From Leptospira ellinghausenii (lineage in GTDB: Bacteria > Spirochaetota > Leptospiria > Leptospirales > Leptospiraceae), in NCBI RefSeq assembly GCF_003114815.1, contig NZ_BFAZ01000009.1:992001-1056000 (forward strand): a stretch of 64,000 nt of DNA, in the 5' to 3' direction. Within the stretch, counting starts at the first letter, position 1. Each line of letters opens with the position of its first letter. A model generated the notes under the pieces. That model worked only from the letters and a program-made list of their open reading frames with translations, did not search any database and was not told the origin of the DNA. Both the position numbers and the translations under genes were made by a program. Below are positions 36,394 to 44,593 of this stretch, in pieces.

Positions 36394-37314
36394 GTGCCAA
36401 TTACCTTCACCGAAATCTTAAAAAACTCCAAACAAATTTTTGATTCATTTTTTGAATCGTATACCCCAACTTTATTTTCACCAAATACTCGCATAACGGA
36501 AGCTTGTTTGTATAGCCTAAAGGCTGGTGGAAAAAGAGTGAGACCAATTTTTGTATTAAATTCTTTTTTTGAACCAAACAAATTAACGCAAGGCATCGGC
36601 TCTCATAACCTTTCTGTTTTACTTGCCTCACTCGCAGTTGAATGCATTCATACCTATTCCCTAATCCATGATGACCTACCTGCAATGGATGATGATGACA
36701 CCCGCAGGGGTAAACCAACCTGCCACAAACAATTTGATGAGGCAACTGCCATTTTAGCTGGTGATACTCTCAACTCCCTTAGTTTTTATCTTTTGTCCAT
36801 GATGGATTCTGAAGATCCATTTCTCATCCGTGATTCCATACAAATCCTCCACAAAGGTGCAGGTTTGAAGGGAATGATCCAAGGACAGATGGAAGATATA
36901 GAGGAAGAAAAAAATCCAAGTAACAGAGACCGAGAATCCAAACTACTTTCAATCCATGAAAAAAAAACAGGAGCTTTGATCGAATCATCCTTTTTATTAG
37001 GGAATCGATTACGACCTGATTGGAAAGAAAGAGAATCTGTTCTATCAAGTTATGCGAAAGAAATTGGGCTTTTATTCCAAATCACAGATGATATCCTCGA
37101 TGTAGAAGGAAATTTAGAAGAACTTGGCAAAACTCCTGGAAAGGATGCAAAAGCAGGGAAATTGACCTATCCAAGTTTGTATGGAATGGAAAAAACAAAA
37201 TCTCTCAGGTCCGATTCTGTCAACAAAGCGATCACGCTTGCAACTGAACTTTCTTCGATGAATCATGAATTCTTTTTAGGATTACCTAAGTACATTGCAG
37301 AAAGAAAAAATTAG
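36394..37314 (+). CDS. Polyprenyl synthetase (farnesyl/geranylgeranyl diphosphate synthase type)
   Basis: This is a 306-residue protein starting with GTG; no good ribosome site is visible upstream. The first Asp-rich motif is HDDLPAMDDDDTRRGKP near residue 91 (DDxxxxD spacing of the short-chain bacterial type). The second is FQITDDILDVEG near residue 230. GGKRVRPIFVL near residue 47 binds isopentenyl diphosphate. It extends allylic diphosphates with IPP, most likely to C15 or C20, for quinones and cell-wall carrier lipid. Its end overlaps the tlyA gene by 20 bases. ispA is the likely name but product length is unproven. Confidence 0.9.
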   Translation: MPITFTEILKNSKQIFDSFFESYTPTLFSPNTRITEACLYSLKAGGKRVRPIFVLNSFFEPNKLTQGIGSHNLSVLLASLAVECIHTYSLIHDDLPAMDDDDTRRGKPTCHKQFDEATAILAGDTLNSLSFYLLSMMDSEDPFLIRDSIQILHKGAGLKGMIQGQMEDIEEEKNPSNRDRESKLLSIHEKKTGALIESSFLLGNRLRPDWKERESVLSSYAKEIGLLFQITDDILDVEGNLEELGKTPGKDAKAGKLTYPSLYGMEKTKSLRSDSVNKAITLATELSSMNHEFFLGLPKYIAERKN

Positions 37315-38068
37315 ACTGGATACATTTCTCGTAAGGGAAGGTTTTGTTACCGATTTAAAATTAGCGCAATCTTTAATTCTATCTGGTTCTGTTCTCGTGA
37401 ATGATACAGTCATTTCAAAAGTGGGAACCCTGATTACACTTAAAGATAAGGTTAGAATCAAAGAAAAAATCAAATCTTATGTTTCGAGGGGTGCCTACAA
37501 ACTGTTAGGTGCATTTGAACATTGGAAAGACATTCAGATTGAAGGAAAAACATGTATAGATTTGGGAGCCTCCACAGGTGGATTTTGCCAAGTGTTACTC
37601 GAAAAAGGTGCTTCCAAATTATTTGCAGTCGATGTGGGATACGGTCAATTGGCTCAAAAGATTGCCAATGATCCAAGAGTGACTGTGTTCGACCGCACAC
37701 ATTTAAAAGAATTACCACAATTATCTTTAGAACCTCTCACGAATGAAACTTGGATTACAATGGATCTTAGTTTTATTTCTTTGGTACCTGTATTTTCATT
37801 TCTGCTACTTTTATTTGAGAAATACCCAGAGACTAACTGGAAAGGAATCACATTGTTTAAACCTCAGTTTGAAGTGCATCCCTCTAAATTAGAGAAAGGT
37901 GTTTTGATTGATTCGCAATTGATTGGTTATGCAATCAGAAACGTTTGGCATAAAATCAAACAATCTGATCCAAAAATTAAATTTGTTGGTCTTATGGAAT
38001 CTCCCATCCAAGGGGCTGACGGGAATCGAGAATTTTTAATACGTTGGGAAAGGAAATTTGAGAACTAA
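37295..38068 (+). CDS. tlyA: TlyA-type rRNA 2'-O-methyltransferase
   Basis: This is a 257-residue protein with a TTG start inside the end of the polyprenyl synthase gene. An N-terminal S4 RNA-binding domain (RLDTFLVREGFVTDLKLAQS, ILSGSVLVNDTVI) is joined to an FtsJ-like methyltransferase domain (SRGAYKL, CIDLGASTGGFCQVLLEKGA, WITMDLSFISL, LFKPQFE). TlyA methylates ribose in 16S and 23S rRNA and sets capreomycin sensitivity in mycobacteria. The older name haemolysin A for this family is misleading. It ends in a 4-base convergent overlap with the receiver gene. Confidence 0.92.
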   Translation: MQKEKIRLDTFLVREGFVTDLKLAQSLILSGSVLVNDTVISKVGTLITLKDKVRIKEKIKSYVSRGAYKLLGAFEHWKDIQIEGKTCIDLGASTGGFCQVLLEKGASKLFAVDVGYGQLAQKIANDPRVTVFDRTHLKELPQLSLEPLTNETWITMDLSFISLVPVFSFLLLLFEKYPETNWKGITLFKPQFEVHPSKLEKGVLIDSQLIGYAIRNVWHKIKQSDPKIKFVGLMESPIQGADGNREFLIRWERKFEN

Positions 38069-38430
38069 ACCATAAATCCAGTAACGGCTTCTTTTAATTG
38101 GTCCGTTGAAAAAGGTTTCATGAGATAGGCGTAGGAAGGATTTTGATTGATTCGATGTTTTGAAGTTTCATCCAAAAATCCGGTCAAAAACAAAACAGGA
38201 ACTGAGAATTGGTCACGTAAAGATTCGGCTGTTTCGATGCCATCGAGTGATCCTTCTAAATTAATATCCATAAGGATTAGGTCTGGCACCTTTTCTGAGA
38301 CAATTTGGAAGGCCTCATCCCCAGAAGGTACAACAGCAATCACATGAAAACCAAACGATTCGATTTTCTGTTTGATATTGAGTCCGAGGAATGGTTCATC
38401 CTCGACGATGAGGATGTTCTTTTTCGTCAT
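38065..38430 (-). CDS. Single-domain response regulator
   Basis: This is a 121-residue protein consisting only of a receiver: acidic E10 and D11, phospho-acceptor D55 (LILMDINLEGSLDG), Thr in FLTGF and Lys in YLMKPFS. The DINLEGSLDGIETA wording is that of the receiver class paired with HWE/HisKA_2 kinases, but no kinase adjoins it. There is no output domain, so it would act by protein contact or in a phosphorelay. Its upstream region contains a run of eight C (on its strand) just before a TATAAA box; see the separate entry. Confidence 0.88.
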   Translation of the reverse strand: MTKKNILIVEDEPFLGLNIKQKIESFGFHVIAVVPSGDEAFQIVSEKVPDLILMDINLEGSLDGIETAESLRDQFSVPVLFLTGFLDETSKHRINQNPSYAYLMKPFSTDQLKEAVTGFMV

Positions 38431-38447
38431 ATATGCTTTATTTTATA

Positions 38448-38455
38448 GGGGGGGG
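38448..38455. repeat. Homopolymer run of eight G (C on the minus strand) in a divergent promoter region
   Basis: A G8 tract lies in the 49-base gap between the receiver gene and the ferredoxin gene. On the minus strand the order is TTTACT, 18 bases ending in C8, then TATAAA 11 bases before the receiver ATG, so the tract fills the spacer next to a possible -10 box. Such tracts change length by slippage in many bacteria. It is unlike the AT-rich surroundings. Confidence 0.75.
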
Positions 38456-38479
38456 TCTGTTAAAAAGTAAAAATACTGT

Positions 38480-38713
38480 ATGGCAGATAAAAGTATCAAA
38501 CAACCCGAGAATGTACCAGGAAAATACTATGTCGACCAGACTTGTGTTCCCTGCAATGACTGTGTCAAAGAAGCTCCGAGCCTTCTAGAATACAATGCGG
38601 ACGAAACGCACATTTTCTTTAAAAAACAACCATCCAATCCGACTGAGGAAAAACAGGCAAAGGCAGCCATGGCGATGTGTCCTGTCGATGCGATTGGGGA
38701 TGATGGAGAGTAA
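38480..38713 (+). CDS. Ferredoxin
   Basis: This is a 77-residue small iron-sulfur protein. The cluster ligands are C-x2-C-x2-C (QTCVPCNDCVKEAP, residues ~22-28) and a distant CPVDAI near residue 67. That is the single-cluster [4Fe-4S] ferredoxin pattern. It would carry electrons in the cytoplasm; the partner is unknown. It starts 24 bases after the G8 tract and is convergent with the alpha/beta hydrolase gene. Confidence 0.88.
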   Translation: MADKSIKQPENVPGKYYVDQTCVPCNDCVKEAPSLLEYNADETHIFFKKQPSNPTEEKQAKAAMAMCPVDAIGDDGE

Positions 38714-39523
38714 TTAAGAATTATAGAATTCTCTAATATTCTTTGCCACAACATCTGGTTTTTCTAAATGAATGGCATGTCTTATTTTTGGAATCCAAAC
38801 CAATTTACTTTTTTTGATATAGGATTTCATTTGTTTCATCATAAATGGTGGTGTGATTTCATCTTCAGCACCTGCTAATATCAAAGTTGGAATTTTAATC
38901 CCTTTCATTTTAGCACCGAAAAAAATCTCATCTTCTCTTCTGAGCGTATTTTCTTGTAAGTATTCATTGGGTTTATCATTCCAAATTGTAACCAGTGTAT
39001 GACGAAATAAATAACCTGGTTCAGGAAACTCTTCACCGTATAAATAACGTAACAACAATACCACTTGCCTTTCCGTTTTTGGAAATAGAATCTTACGCAT
39101 TTTTTCACGTTCCGGGTGGGCAATTCCACCTGGTGCGAGTAAAATTAATTTTTCCACACGGTGATTTCTGTCATGGAGGACCAAATGTTGAGAAATAAGT
39201 CCACCCATCGAATGACCAACCAAACTTATTTGACTCAAATTTAGTTTTTCTAAACACTCGAGAAGTAATTCCGCCCAAACATCGATTTGATAGAGGTATT
39301 TGACATGAGGAAGTTTACTCTTTCCATAACCTGGTAAATCAAAGACGTACAATGGAACTCCATCATTTAACAATTCTTTTACGACTCTTCGAAATCCAAA
39401 ACTTTCATCGAGTAATCCATGAAAAAAAACGATTGGTTTTTGTTTTCCATTCCCAAACTTCCAATAAAAAATTCTGTGGCCTCCTAAGTTGACATAAGAG
39501 GGAATTCCACCCATATTTTTCAT
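38714..39523 (-). CDS. Alpha/beta-hydrolase
   Basis: The start at 39523 (MKNMGGIPSYVNLGG) is preferred. An ATG at 39583 would add 20 basic residues, has no ribosome site and would place two divergent start codons one base apart. About 269 residues. The fold is clear: oxyanion HG in VFFHGLLDES, the nucleophile elbow LVGHSMGGLISQ with the Ser, Asp in LAGAEDEITPP and the final His in IRHAIHLEKP. Esterase, lipase or C-C hydrolase activity is possible. No signal peptide. Ends abutting the ferredoxin stop. Confidence 0.85.
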   Translation of the reverse strand: MKNMGGIPSYVNLGGHRIFYWKFGNGKQKPIVFFHGLLDESFGFRRVVKELLNDGVPLYVFDLPGYGKSKLPHVKYLYQIDVWAELLLECLEKLNLSQISLVGHSMGGLISQHLVLHDRNHRVEKLILLAPGGIAHPEREKMRKILFPKTERQVVLLLRYLYGEEFPEPGYLFRHTLVTIWNDKPNEYLQENTLRREDEIFFGAKMKGIKIPTLILAGAEDEITPPFMMKQMKSYIKKSKLVWIPKIRHAIHLEKPDVVAKNIREFYNS

Positions 39524-39584
39524 TGATTTACGTCTCTGGGACTGATAATTTCGATAAAGGCTTCGGTAAAAAATTTTAAACATA

Positions 39585-41378
39585 ATGTTAGAAACAAAAA
39601 TTCACAAGTTATCGGAGTTACTTTCCCATTCCTCGATTCCCTATCTTTTCGTCGATCTTAAATCCCAAACTGTATTGTATTGTCATGATCAAATTAAAAA
39701 TCTTTTGGGTTTGAATGTTTCTCTTCCATGCCCAATGGATTTAATCTTCGAAGATTCAAACAAAGTATCCAGTTTACTAAAACAAAAATCGAATCAAAAA
39801 GGAGATCACCAAATCCAATGTAAGAAAGCAAATTTAGAAACTTTGTCAGTATCTGTTCAGTTTTCATCGGTTGATTCTATTTTGAATGGTTATGATGAAA
39901 TCTATATTCTGTACATTCAATGGAAACAAATAAATGGGACTATTCACCCCTCACAAAATGAAGGATTTGAAATTCCATTTCTAATCACTGATTCCTTTGG
40001 AAATGTACAATTTGCAAATACACGATTTTTAGATTTTTTTTCCATTACTTTGGAACAGATCCAAAAAAAATCAATCTCCGAACTTCTCTCTTTACCTGAA
40101 CCCGTTAAATCAAATTTATTAAAAACCAATGTAAAACATGATATCGATATTTATTCAGGACTGGGTGCAAAACAAAGGTTTCAATTACAAAGTTTTGTAA
40201 CGCCAAATTACTCAAATGGTATCAATAATATTACTATACTTTTATTAGATTTATCTACGTTACAAAATGCAGAAAATACAATCAGGTATGGAGAGGAAAA
40301 ATTAAAAACCTTTTTTGCAACGATCAATAATGGATTTGTAATTGTTAACCAAGATGCAATTATCATTGAAGTAGCTCCAATTTTTAAGTTTTTATTATTT
40401 CAACTATTGGCATTTGAAGTAGGAGAAAATATTTTTCAATATTTTGATTTAAGTGAAAAAAATAGACTGATTGAAGTTTTAAATTTATCGATAACTTCAC
40501 AAACCACTCAAAGAGCCGAATTTGATTATTCGTTATTAGGTGAGGATAGAACGTTCGAAATAAAGTTTATTCCTGTCAGAAAATTGAATCCTAATGATAA
40601 AAAGGCAATGTTAGTATTTTCTGATATCACTGAGGCAAAACGATTAGATAGACAATTAATTGAATCAATGAAATTTGCAAGTATAGGTGAGATAGCCGCG
40701 GGACTTGCACATGAAATTAATAATCCTCTCCAAAGTGCATTACTCTACCTAGAAGATTTAATTACAATCGATGAAACGGATCCAAATGAAAGAAAAAATA
40801 TCCTTCAGAAAATTGAAGCAGCAAATTTAAGAATCCGTGACTTGGTAAAGGCTCTGCTTGACTTGGGTCGAATGGAAAGTCCAAATCGTGATTTTGTTTC
40901 TCCTTATTACATACTGGTCAGAACAAGTGAACTTGTAGAAGTGAGTTGTCGTAAAAAGAATATCCAATTCACAAGGCATGCTGGCCCCAATTTGCCTGGA
41001 ATATTTGTACGCTGGCAGGAAATCGAACAAGTGTTGATCAATTGCGTGGTTAACTCGATTAATGCTTTGTCGGAGATGGAAATTCCCAGAGAGAATCCTC
41101 GAATTGAGTTGGGAATTGATTTTCTTAGGAGTCAAAAGAAAGACTGGGTCGTATTTTCTGTGGAAGACAACGGACCAGGAATCGATGACGATACATTGGA
41201 AAAAGTTTTTTTACCCTTGTTCACGACAAGGAGGAACAAACAAGGAACAGGATTGGGTTTATCAATTTCTAAAAAAATCATCGCCGAACACGGTGGTGAG
41301 ATTTATATCAAAACAAAGAATGGTGTAGGAACAAAGGTCGAAATCTTTCTGCCTGCTCATGCGGATGAAAATGGATAA
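39585..41378 (+). CDS. Multi-PAS sensor histidine kinase, NtrB-like
   Basis: This is a 597-residue cytoplasmic kinase. Three PAS-like regions occupy about residues 10-110, 130-235 and 240-355. The HisKA box is IAAGLAHEINNPLQSALL with His near residue 376, of the NtrB/HEINNPL class. The ATPase domain has the N-box CVVNSINALSE, DNGPGIDDD and GTGLGLSIS. No receiver or membrane segment. It overlaps the next gene by 8 bases, and that gene encodes a receiver-kinase, so a phosphorelay between the two is plausible. First of four co-directional genes ending in a cell-wall-sugar kinase and nucleotidyltransferase. Confidence 0.9.
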   Translation: MLETKIHKLSELLSHSSIPYLFVDLKSQTVLYCHDQIKNLLGLNVSLPCPMDLIFEDSNKVSSLLKQKSNQKGDHQIQCKKANLETLSVSVQFSSVDSILNGYDEIYILYIQWKQINGTIHPSQNEGFEIPFLITDSFGNVQFANTRFLDFFSITLEQIQKKSISELLSLPEPVKSNLLKTNVKHDIDIYSGLGAKQRFQLQSFVTPNYSNGINNITILLLDLSTLQNAENTIRYGEEKLKTFFATINNGFVIVNQDAIIIEVAPIFKFLLFQLLAFEVGENIFQYFDLSEKNRLIEVLNLSITSQTTQRAEFDYSLLGEDRTFEIKFIPVRKLNPNDKKAMLVFSDITEAKRLDRQLIESMKFASIGEIAAGLAHEINNPLQSALLYLEDLITIDETDPNERKNILQKIEAANLRIRDLVKALLDLGRMESPNRDFVSPYYILVRTSELVEVSCRKKNIQFTRHAGPNLPGIFVRWQEIEQVLINCVVNSINALSEMEIPRENPRIELGIDFLRSQKKDWVVFSVEDNGPGIDDDTLEKVFLPLFTTRRNKQGTGLGLSISKKIIAEHGGEIYIKTKNGVGTKVEIFLPAHADENG

Positions 41379-42882
41379 AATATTAATTATCGATGATGAA
41401 GAAGACATTCGAATCGCCTTAAAACGTGTTTTATCACGTGAAGGATATCAAATTGAACTTTCTGAATCTGCATCTGATGCTATGAATCGAATCGAATCAG
41501 GGGAATCTTATTCATTAGTAATATCAGATATTTTGATGTCAGGAATGTCTGGTATTGATTTCACAAAATTTATAGCTGAAAAAAACATAAACTTACCTGT
41601 TATATTAATCACTGGAAATCCTAATTTATCATCAGCAGAAGCTGCAATTCGATATCATGCTTATGAATATATATCAAAACCAGTAGATAGAACCCAACTG
41701 CTTTCTGTCGTAAAACGAGCATTAGAAGTAAAAAATCAAAAAGATTCAGATTTAGAAAAATTGATGTTGTCCGAAAAATTAGAAAAAGCCCTTCGGACTC
41801 AGAATTTAGACCTCAACAGACAAAATGCTGCAATTTTTAATGCAACATCAGATGCTGTTATTACCATCAATCACAAACTAATCATCGTATCAGCAAACAA
41901 AGCAAGTTTTGATATGTTTCGATTTAATTCGCCACTAGATTTAATCGGACAAAATGTACGTATTTTATTTACTGAAAATAAAATGCAAAAGTATATGAGT
42001 CAAGTATCCAACGTATTAAGCCAAGAACCGAATAAATCTACTTTGCAACTTTCTGATGTAACTCTACAACGTTCGGATACTTCGACGTTTCTGGCTGATA
42101 TTGCAATTTGTTCTTATAGTTTAGATGGTGATTCTTTTTATACAGGTGTCATCCGAGATGTAACACAAAAAAAATTGATGGTGGAACAATTGATCCACTC
42201 AGAAAGAAGAGCATTTTTATCTGTAGTTGCTGCAAGTATAGGACACGAAATCAATAATTCTTTAACTGCCATTCAAGGATTTGTCGAAATGGCTTCGCGT
42301 GAAAATGCAGACCTTATGTTAAAAGATCGCGCGCTGAAAGTGACTCTAAACCAAACAGAAAAATTAAGAGCATTAACTTCAAATCTTTTGCAATTGGGAA
42401 AATCAGTAAAATCGAATACAGAAAAAACTGAAATCCTTAATTTGAATTCTGAAATATCCTCTGTCCTACATGTGTTTAAAGAAACGGCAAAACTCAAATA
42501 CTGTCAAATCAAACGAGAAGATTCTACTGAACCAATTCCAATTCGTATGAATTCGGATCAATTTGCATTATTACTTTCAAATATTTTATTAAATGCAGCG
42601 GATGCGACAAACAACATTGGAACGATTGAGATCAAAGTATTTACCCAAGACAAAAAAGGCCATCTAATTGTAACAGACGATGGTGAAGGAATGTCGCAAG
42701 AAACTTTGGATAAAATTTATGAACCTTATTTTACCACAAAAGAGTTGGGTAAAGGTACTGGTTTAGGCATGTTTGTTGTAAAACAAATTGTAGAGAATTT
42801 TGAAATTGAATTACAAATTGATTCTACACCTGGGAAAGGTTCCAAATTTCATTTTATTTTTCCTAAGGTTTCCGAATCCTAG
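41371..42882 (+). CDS. Receiver-PAS-histidine kinase hybrid
   Basis: The start at 41371 (MDKILIIDDEED) is chosen because the GGA about 5 bases upstream fits a ribosome site and the receiver begins there; two earlier in-frame ATGs exist. About 503 residues. The receiver has D53 in VISDILMSG and Lys in YISKPVD. A PAS domain follows (AIFNATSDAVITIN) near residue 147, then the HisKA box SIGHEINNSLTAIQG with His about 292, and an ATPase domain (NILLNAADATNN, DDGEGMS, GTGLGMFV). The N-terminal receiver could be phosphorylated by the kinase encoded upstream. Confidence 0.88.
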   Translation: MDKILIIDDEEDIRIALKRVLSREGYQIELSESASDAMNRIESGESYSLVISDILMSGMSGIDFTKFIAEKNINLPVILITGNPNLSSAEAAIRYHAYEYISKPVDRTQLLSVVKRALEVKNQKDSDLEKLMLSEKLEKALRTQNLDLNRQNAAIFNATSDAVITINHKLIIVSANKASFDMFRFNSPLDLIGQNVRILFTENKMQKYMSQVSNVLSQEPNKSTLQLSDVTLQRSDTSTFLADIAICSYSLDGDSFYTGVIRDVTQKKLMVEQLIHSERRAFLSVVAASIGHEINNSLTAIQGFVEMASRENADLMLKDRALKVTLNQTEKLRALTSNLLQLGKSVKSNTEKTEILNLNSEISSVLHVFKETAKLKYCQIKREDSTEPIPIRMNSDQFALLLSNILLNAADATNNIGTIEIKVFTQDKKGHLIVTDDGEGMSQETLDKIYEPYFTTKELGKGTGLGMFVVKQIVENFEIELQIDSTPGKGSKFHFIFPKVSES

Positions 42883-42890
42883 TTCGTAAC

Positions 42891-43874
42891 GTGCATACTG
42901 GAATCAATGAAACTCAATTAGAATTTATCCATTCTCGTTATGGAAAAAATTGTAACATCACACCCCTACAAGAAGAAGCTTCTAGCAGAAGATACTTTCA
43001 CATTTCTACAACCAAACACACCGAAGAAGTAGTTTGTATTGATGAAACAGTAAACGAAGAGTTTATTGTATTGAGTCAATTTTTAGCAGAAAATGGAATC
43101 CATGTTCCAAAAATTTTTGAAAAGAATGAAACGGTAGGCATCATTTGTATGTCTTTTGAAGGAAAGTTAGATTATAGTTCCTATAATTTAACTGAATACC
43201 AAAGCCACTTTACTAATTTAATTGAATTGATTTTAAAATTACAAACACTGAATCCACCTGGTTTCGTAAAAACAAGAAAGTTTGATACAGAGAAATTAAG
43301 TTTTGAAACAAACCTAACAATTGAAAAGTTTAATGCATTTAAAGAAATTTATAAAATCAAAACTTCCTTAACAAATGAGGCTCTGGCTTTTCTTGAAGAA
43401 ACAGTGGGTTATTTAAATCAATACCCCATCAATGTTTTTACGCACCGAGATTTTCATTGTCGAAATCTTTTAAGATCACCAAATTCTGAATATGTTCTAA
43501 TTGATTACCAAGATGCGCGTATGGGTGTACCTCAATATGATTTGGCATCGATTTTGTATGACGCCTATTATCCACTTCCAAGGGAATTTCGGACGAAGAT
43601 ACTCAAATACTTTGAAGAAAGAAATATTGACCAAACAAAAAAATTCAAAGATACATTTTATCTGCAAGCTCTACAGAGATCATTTAAAGCACTAGGCACC
43701 TATTTTAGAATGGTAACCGATCACAAAAAAGACAAATTCAAACCTTCGATTGTCTCTTGTTTAAACCAATTAGAAGAAATCATCCAATTAGGTATGTTTC
43801 CTGATTCACTTTTCATTTTTGTGAGAAGTTTAAGAGATGAGTTAATTTTACATAAGGATTTTAAGAAGTTATGA
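42891..43874 (+). CDS. Aminoglycoside-phosphotransferase-fold sugar kinase, AmgK-like
   Basis: This is a 327-residue protein with a GTG start. The fold is the kinase of the APH family: the catalytic loop is FTHRDFHCRNLL near residue 184 and the metal-binding Asp is in LIDYQDARMGVPQYDLASIL. EEASSRRYFHI near the start is characteristic of AmgK-like proteins. AmgK phosphorylates N-acetylmuramate or N-acetylglucosamine at the anomeric position in wall recycling. The next gene, overlapping by 4 bases, is a MurU-like nucleotidyltransferase, which is the usual pairing. The pair is well supported; substrate is by analogy. Confidence 0.82.
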   Translation: MHTGINETQLEFIHSRYGKNCNITPLQEEASSRRYFHISTTKHTEEVVCIDETVNEEFIVLSQFLAENGIHVPKIFEKNETVGIICMSFEGKLDYSSYNLTEYQSHFTNLIELILKLQTLNPPGFVKTRKFDTEKLSFETNLTIEKFNAFKEIYKIKTSLTNEALAFLEETVGYLNQYPINVFTHRDFHCRNLLRSPNSEYVLIDYQDARMGVPQYDLASILYDAYYPLPREFRTKILKYFEERNIDQTKKFKDTFYLQALQRSFKALGTYFRMVTDHKKDKFKPSIVSCLNQLEEIIQLGMFPDSLFIFVRSLRDELILHKDFKKL

Positions 43875-44593
43875 ACGCATTTGTTCTTGCTGCTGGTTTT
43901 GGCAAACGGATGGGTTCTCTTACTCAAAATACTCCTAAACCACTTTTACAAATCCAATCGATCACCTTACTTGATTATGCACTATACTTATTACATATTT
44001 GGAAAATTCAAAAGGTATGGGTCAATGCACACTACTTAGGAGAACAAATTCTCAATCATGTAAAAAACTTCACTGGTTTTCCTATAGAAGTCTCAATAGA
44101 GAAAGATAAAATCTTAGGTACAGCAGGAGGAATTCGCACTGCTTTACCACAAGATCATTTTTCTGAACCAATTTTACTCATCAATCCTGATACTTTATTT
44201 TTTCCAAATCCTGAATTTACACCTAAACAAAACTTGGCGACCGGAATCAAAATTCATTTGTATTTATTACCAATTCCAGAGGGAGAAAATTATACACAAA
44301 TTTCTATTGGGAAAGATGGCGCATTGGAGTTCGGGAAAGGTGAGTTTTATTATATAGGACTTTCTGTGATTGATCCTTCCTGTTTATCCAAATTGGAAAA
44401 AAATCAATATTATGATTTGTCAGATACATTCCGAGAATGTGCCAAAAAAGGTGAAATCACTGGAGAAATATTCCCCGGTGAAGTGTTTGATTTGGGTACG
44501 AAGGAACTATGGGAAACTTACCAATCCAAAGATATCTTTGGTTCCCACCTAATTAATATAAAATCATTCTTAAGTCGGACCAATATGACTTAA
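43871..44593 (+). CDS. Sugar-1-phosphate nucleotidyltransferase, MurU-like
   Basis: This is a 240-residue protein. The nucleotide-binding motif is VLAAGFGKRMGSLTQNTPKPL at the N-terminus; the Asp of LLINPDTLFF matches the metal-binding position. The short length and absence of a C-terminal beta-helix fit MurU, which makes UDP-MurNAc from MurNAc-1-phosphate and lets cells bypass MurA. The ATGA overlap with the AmgK-like gene supports that pathway. Its 3' end overlaps pgi by 24 bases on the opposite strand. Another nucleotide sugar cannot be excluded. Confidence 0.82.
   Translation: MNAFVLAAGFGKRMGSLTQNTPKPLLQIQSITLLDYALYLLHIWKIQKVWVNAHYLGEQILNHVKNFTGFPIEVSIEKDKILGTAGGIRTALPQDHFSEPILLINPDTLFFPNPEFTPKQNLATGIKIHLYLLPIPEGENYTQISIGKDGALEFGKGEFYYIGLSVIDPSCLSKLEKNQYYDLSDTFRECAKKGEITGEIFPGEVFDLGTKELWETYQSKDIFGSHLINIKSFLSRTNMT

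Noticed and set aside
37295..38068. Calling the TlyA protein a haemolysin or virulence factor
   Set aside because: The S4 plus FtsJ domains make it an rRNA methyltransferase; the old name does not reflect the sequence.
39524..39583. Upstream ATG for the alpha/beta-hydrolase
   Set aside because: It leaves one base between two divergent start codons and no promoter space; the downstream ATG gives a normal hydrolase N-terminus.
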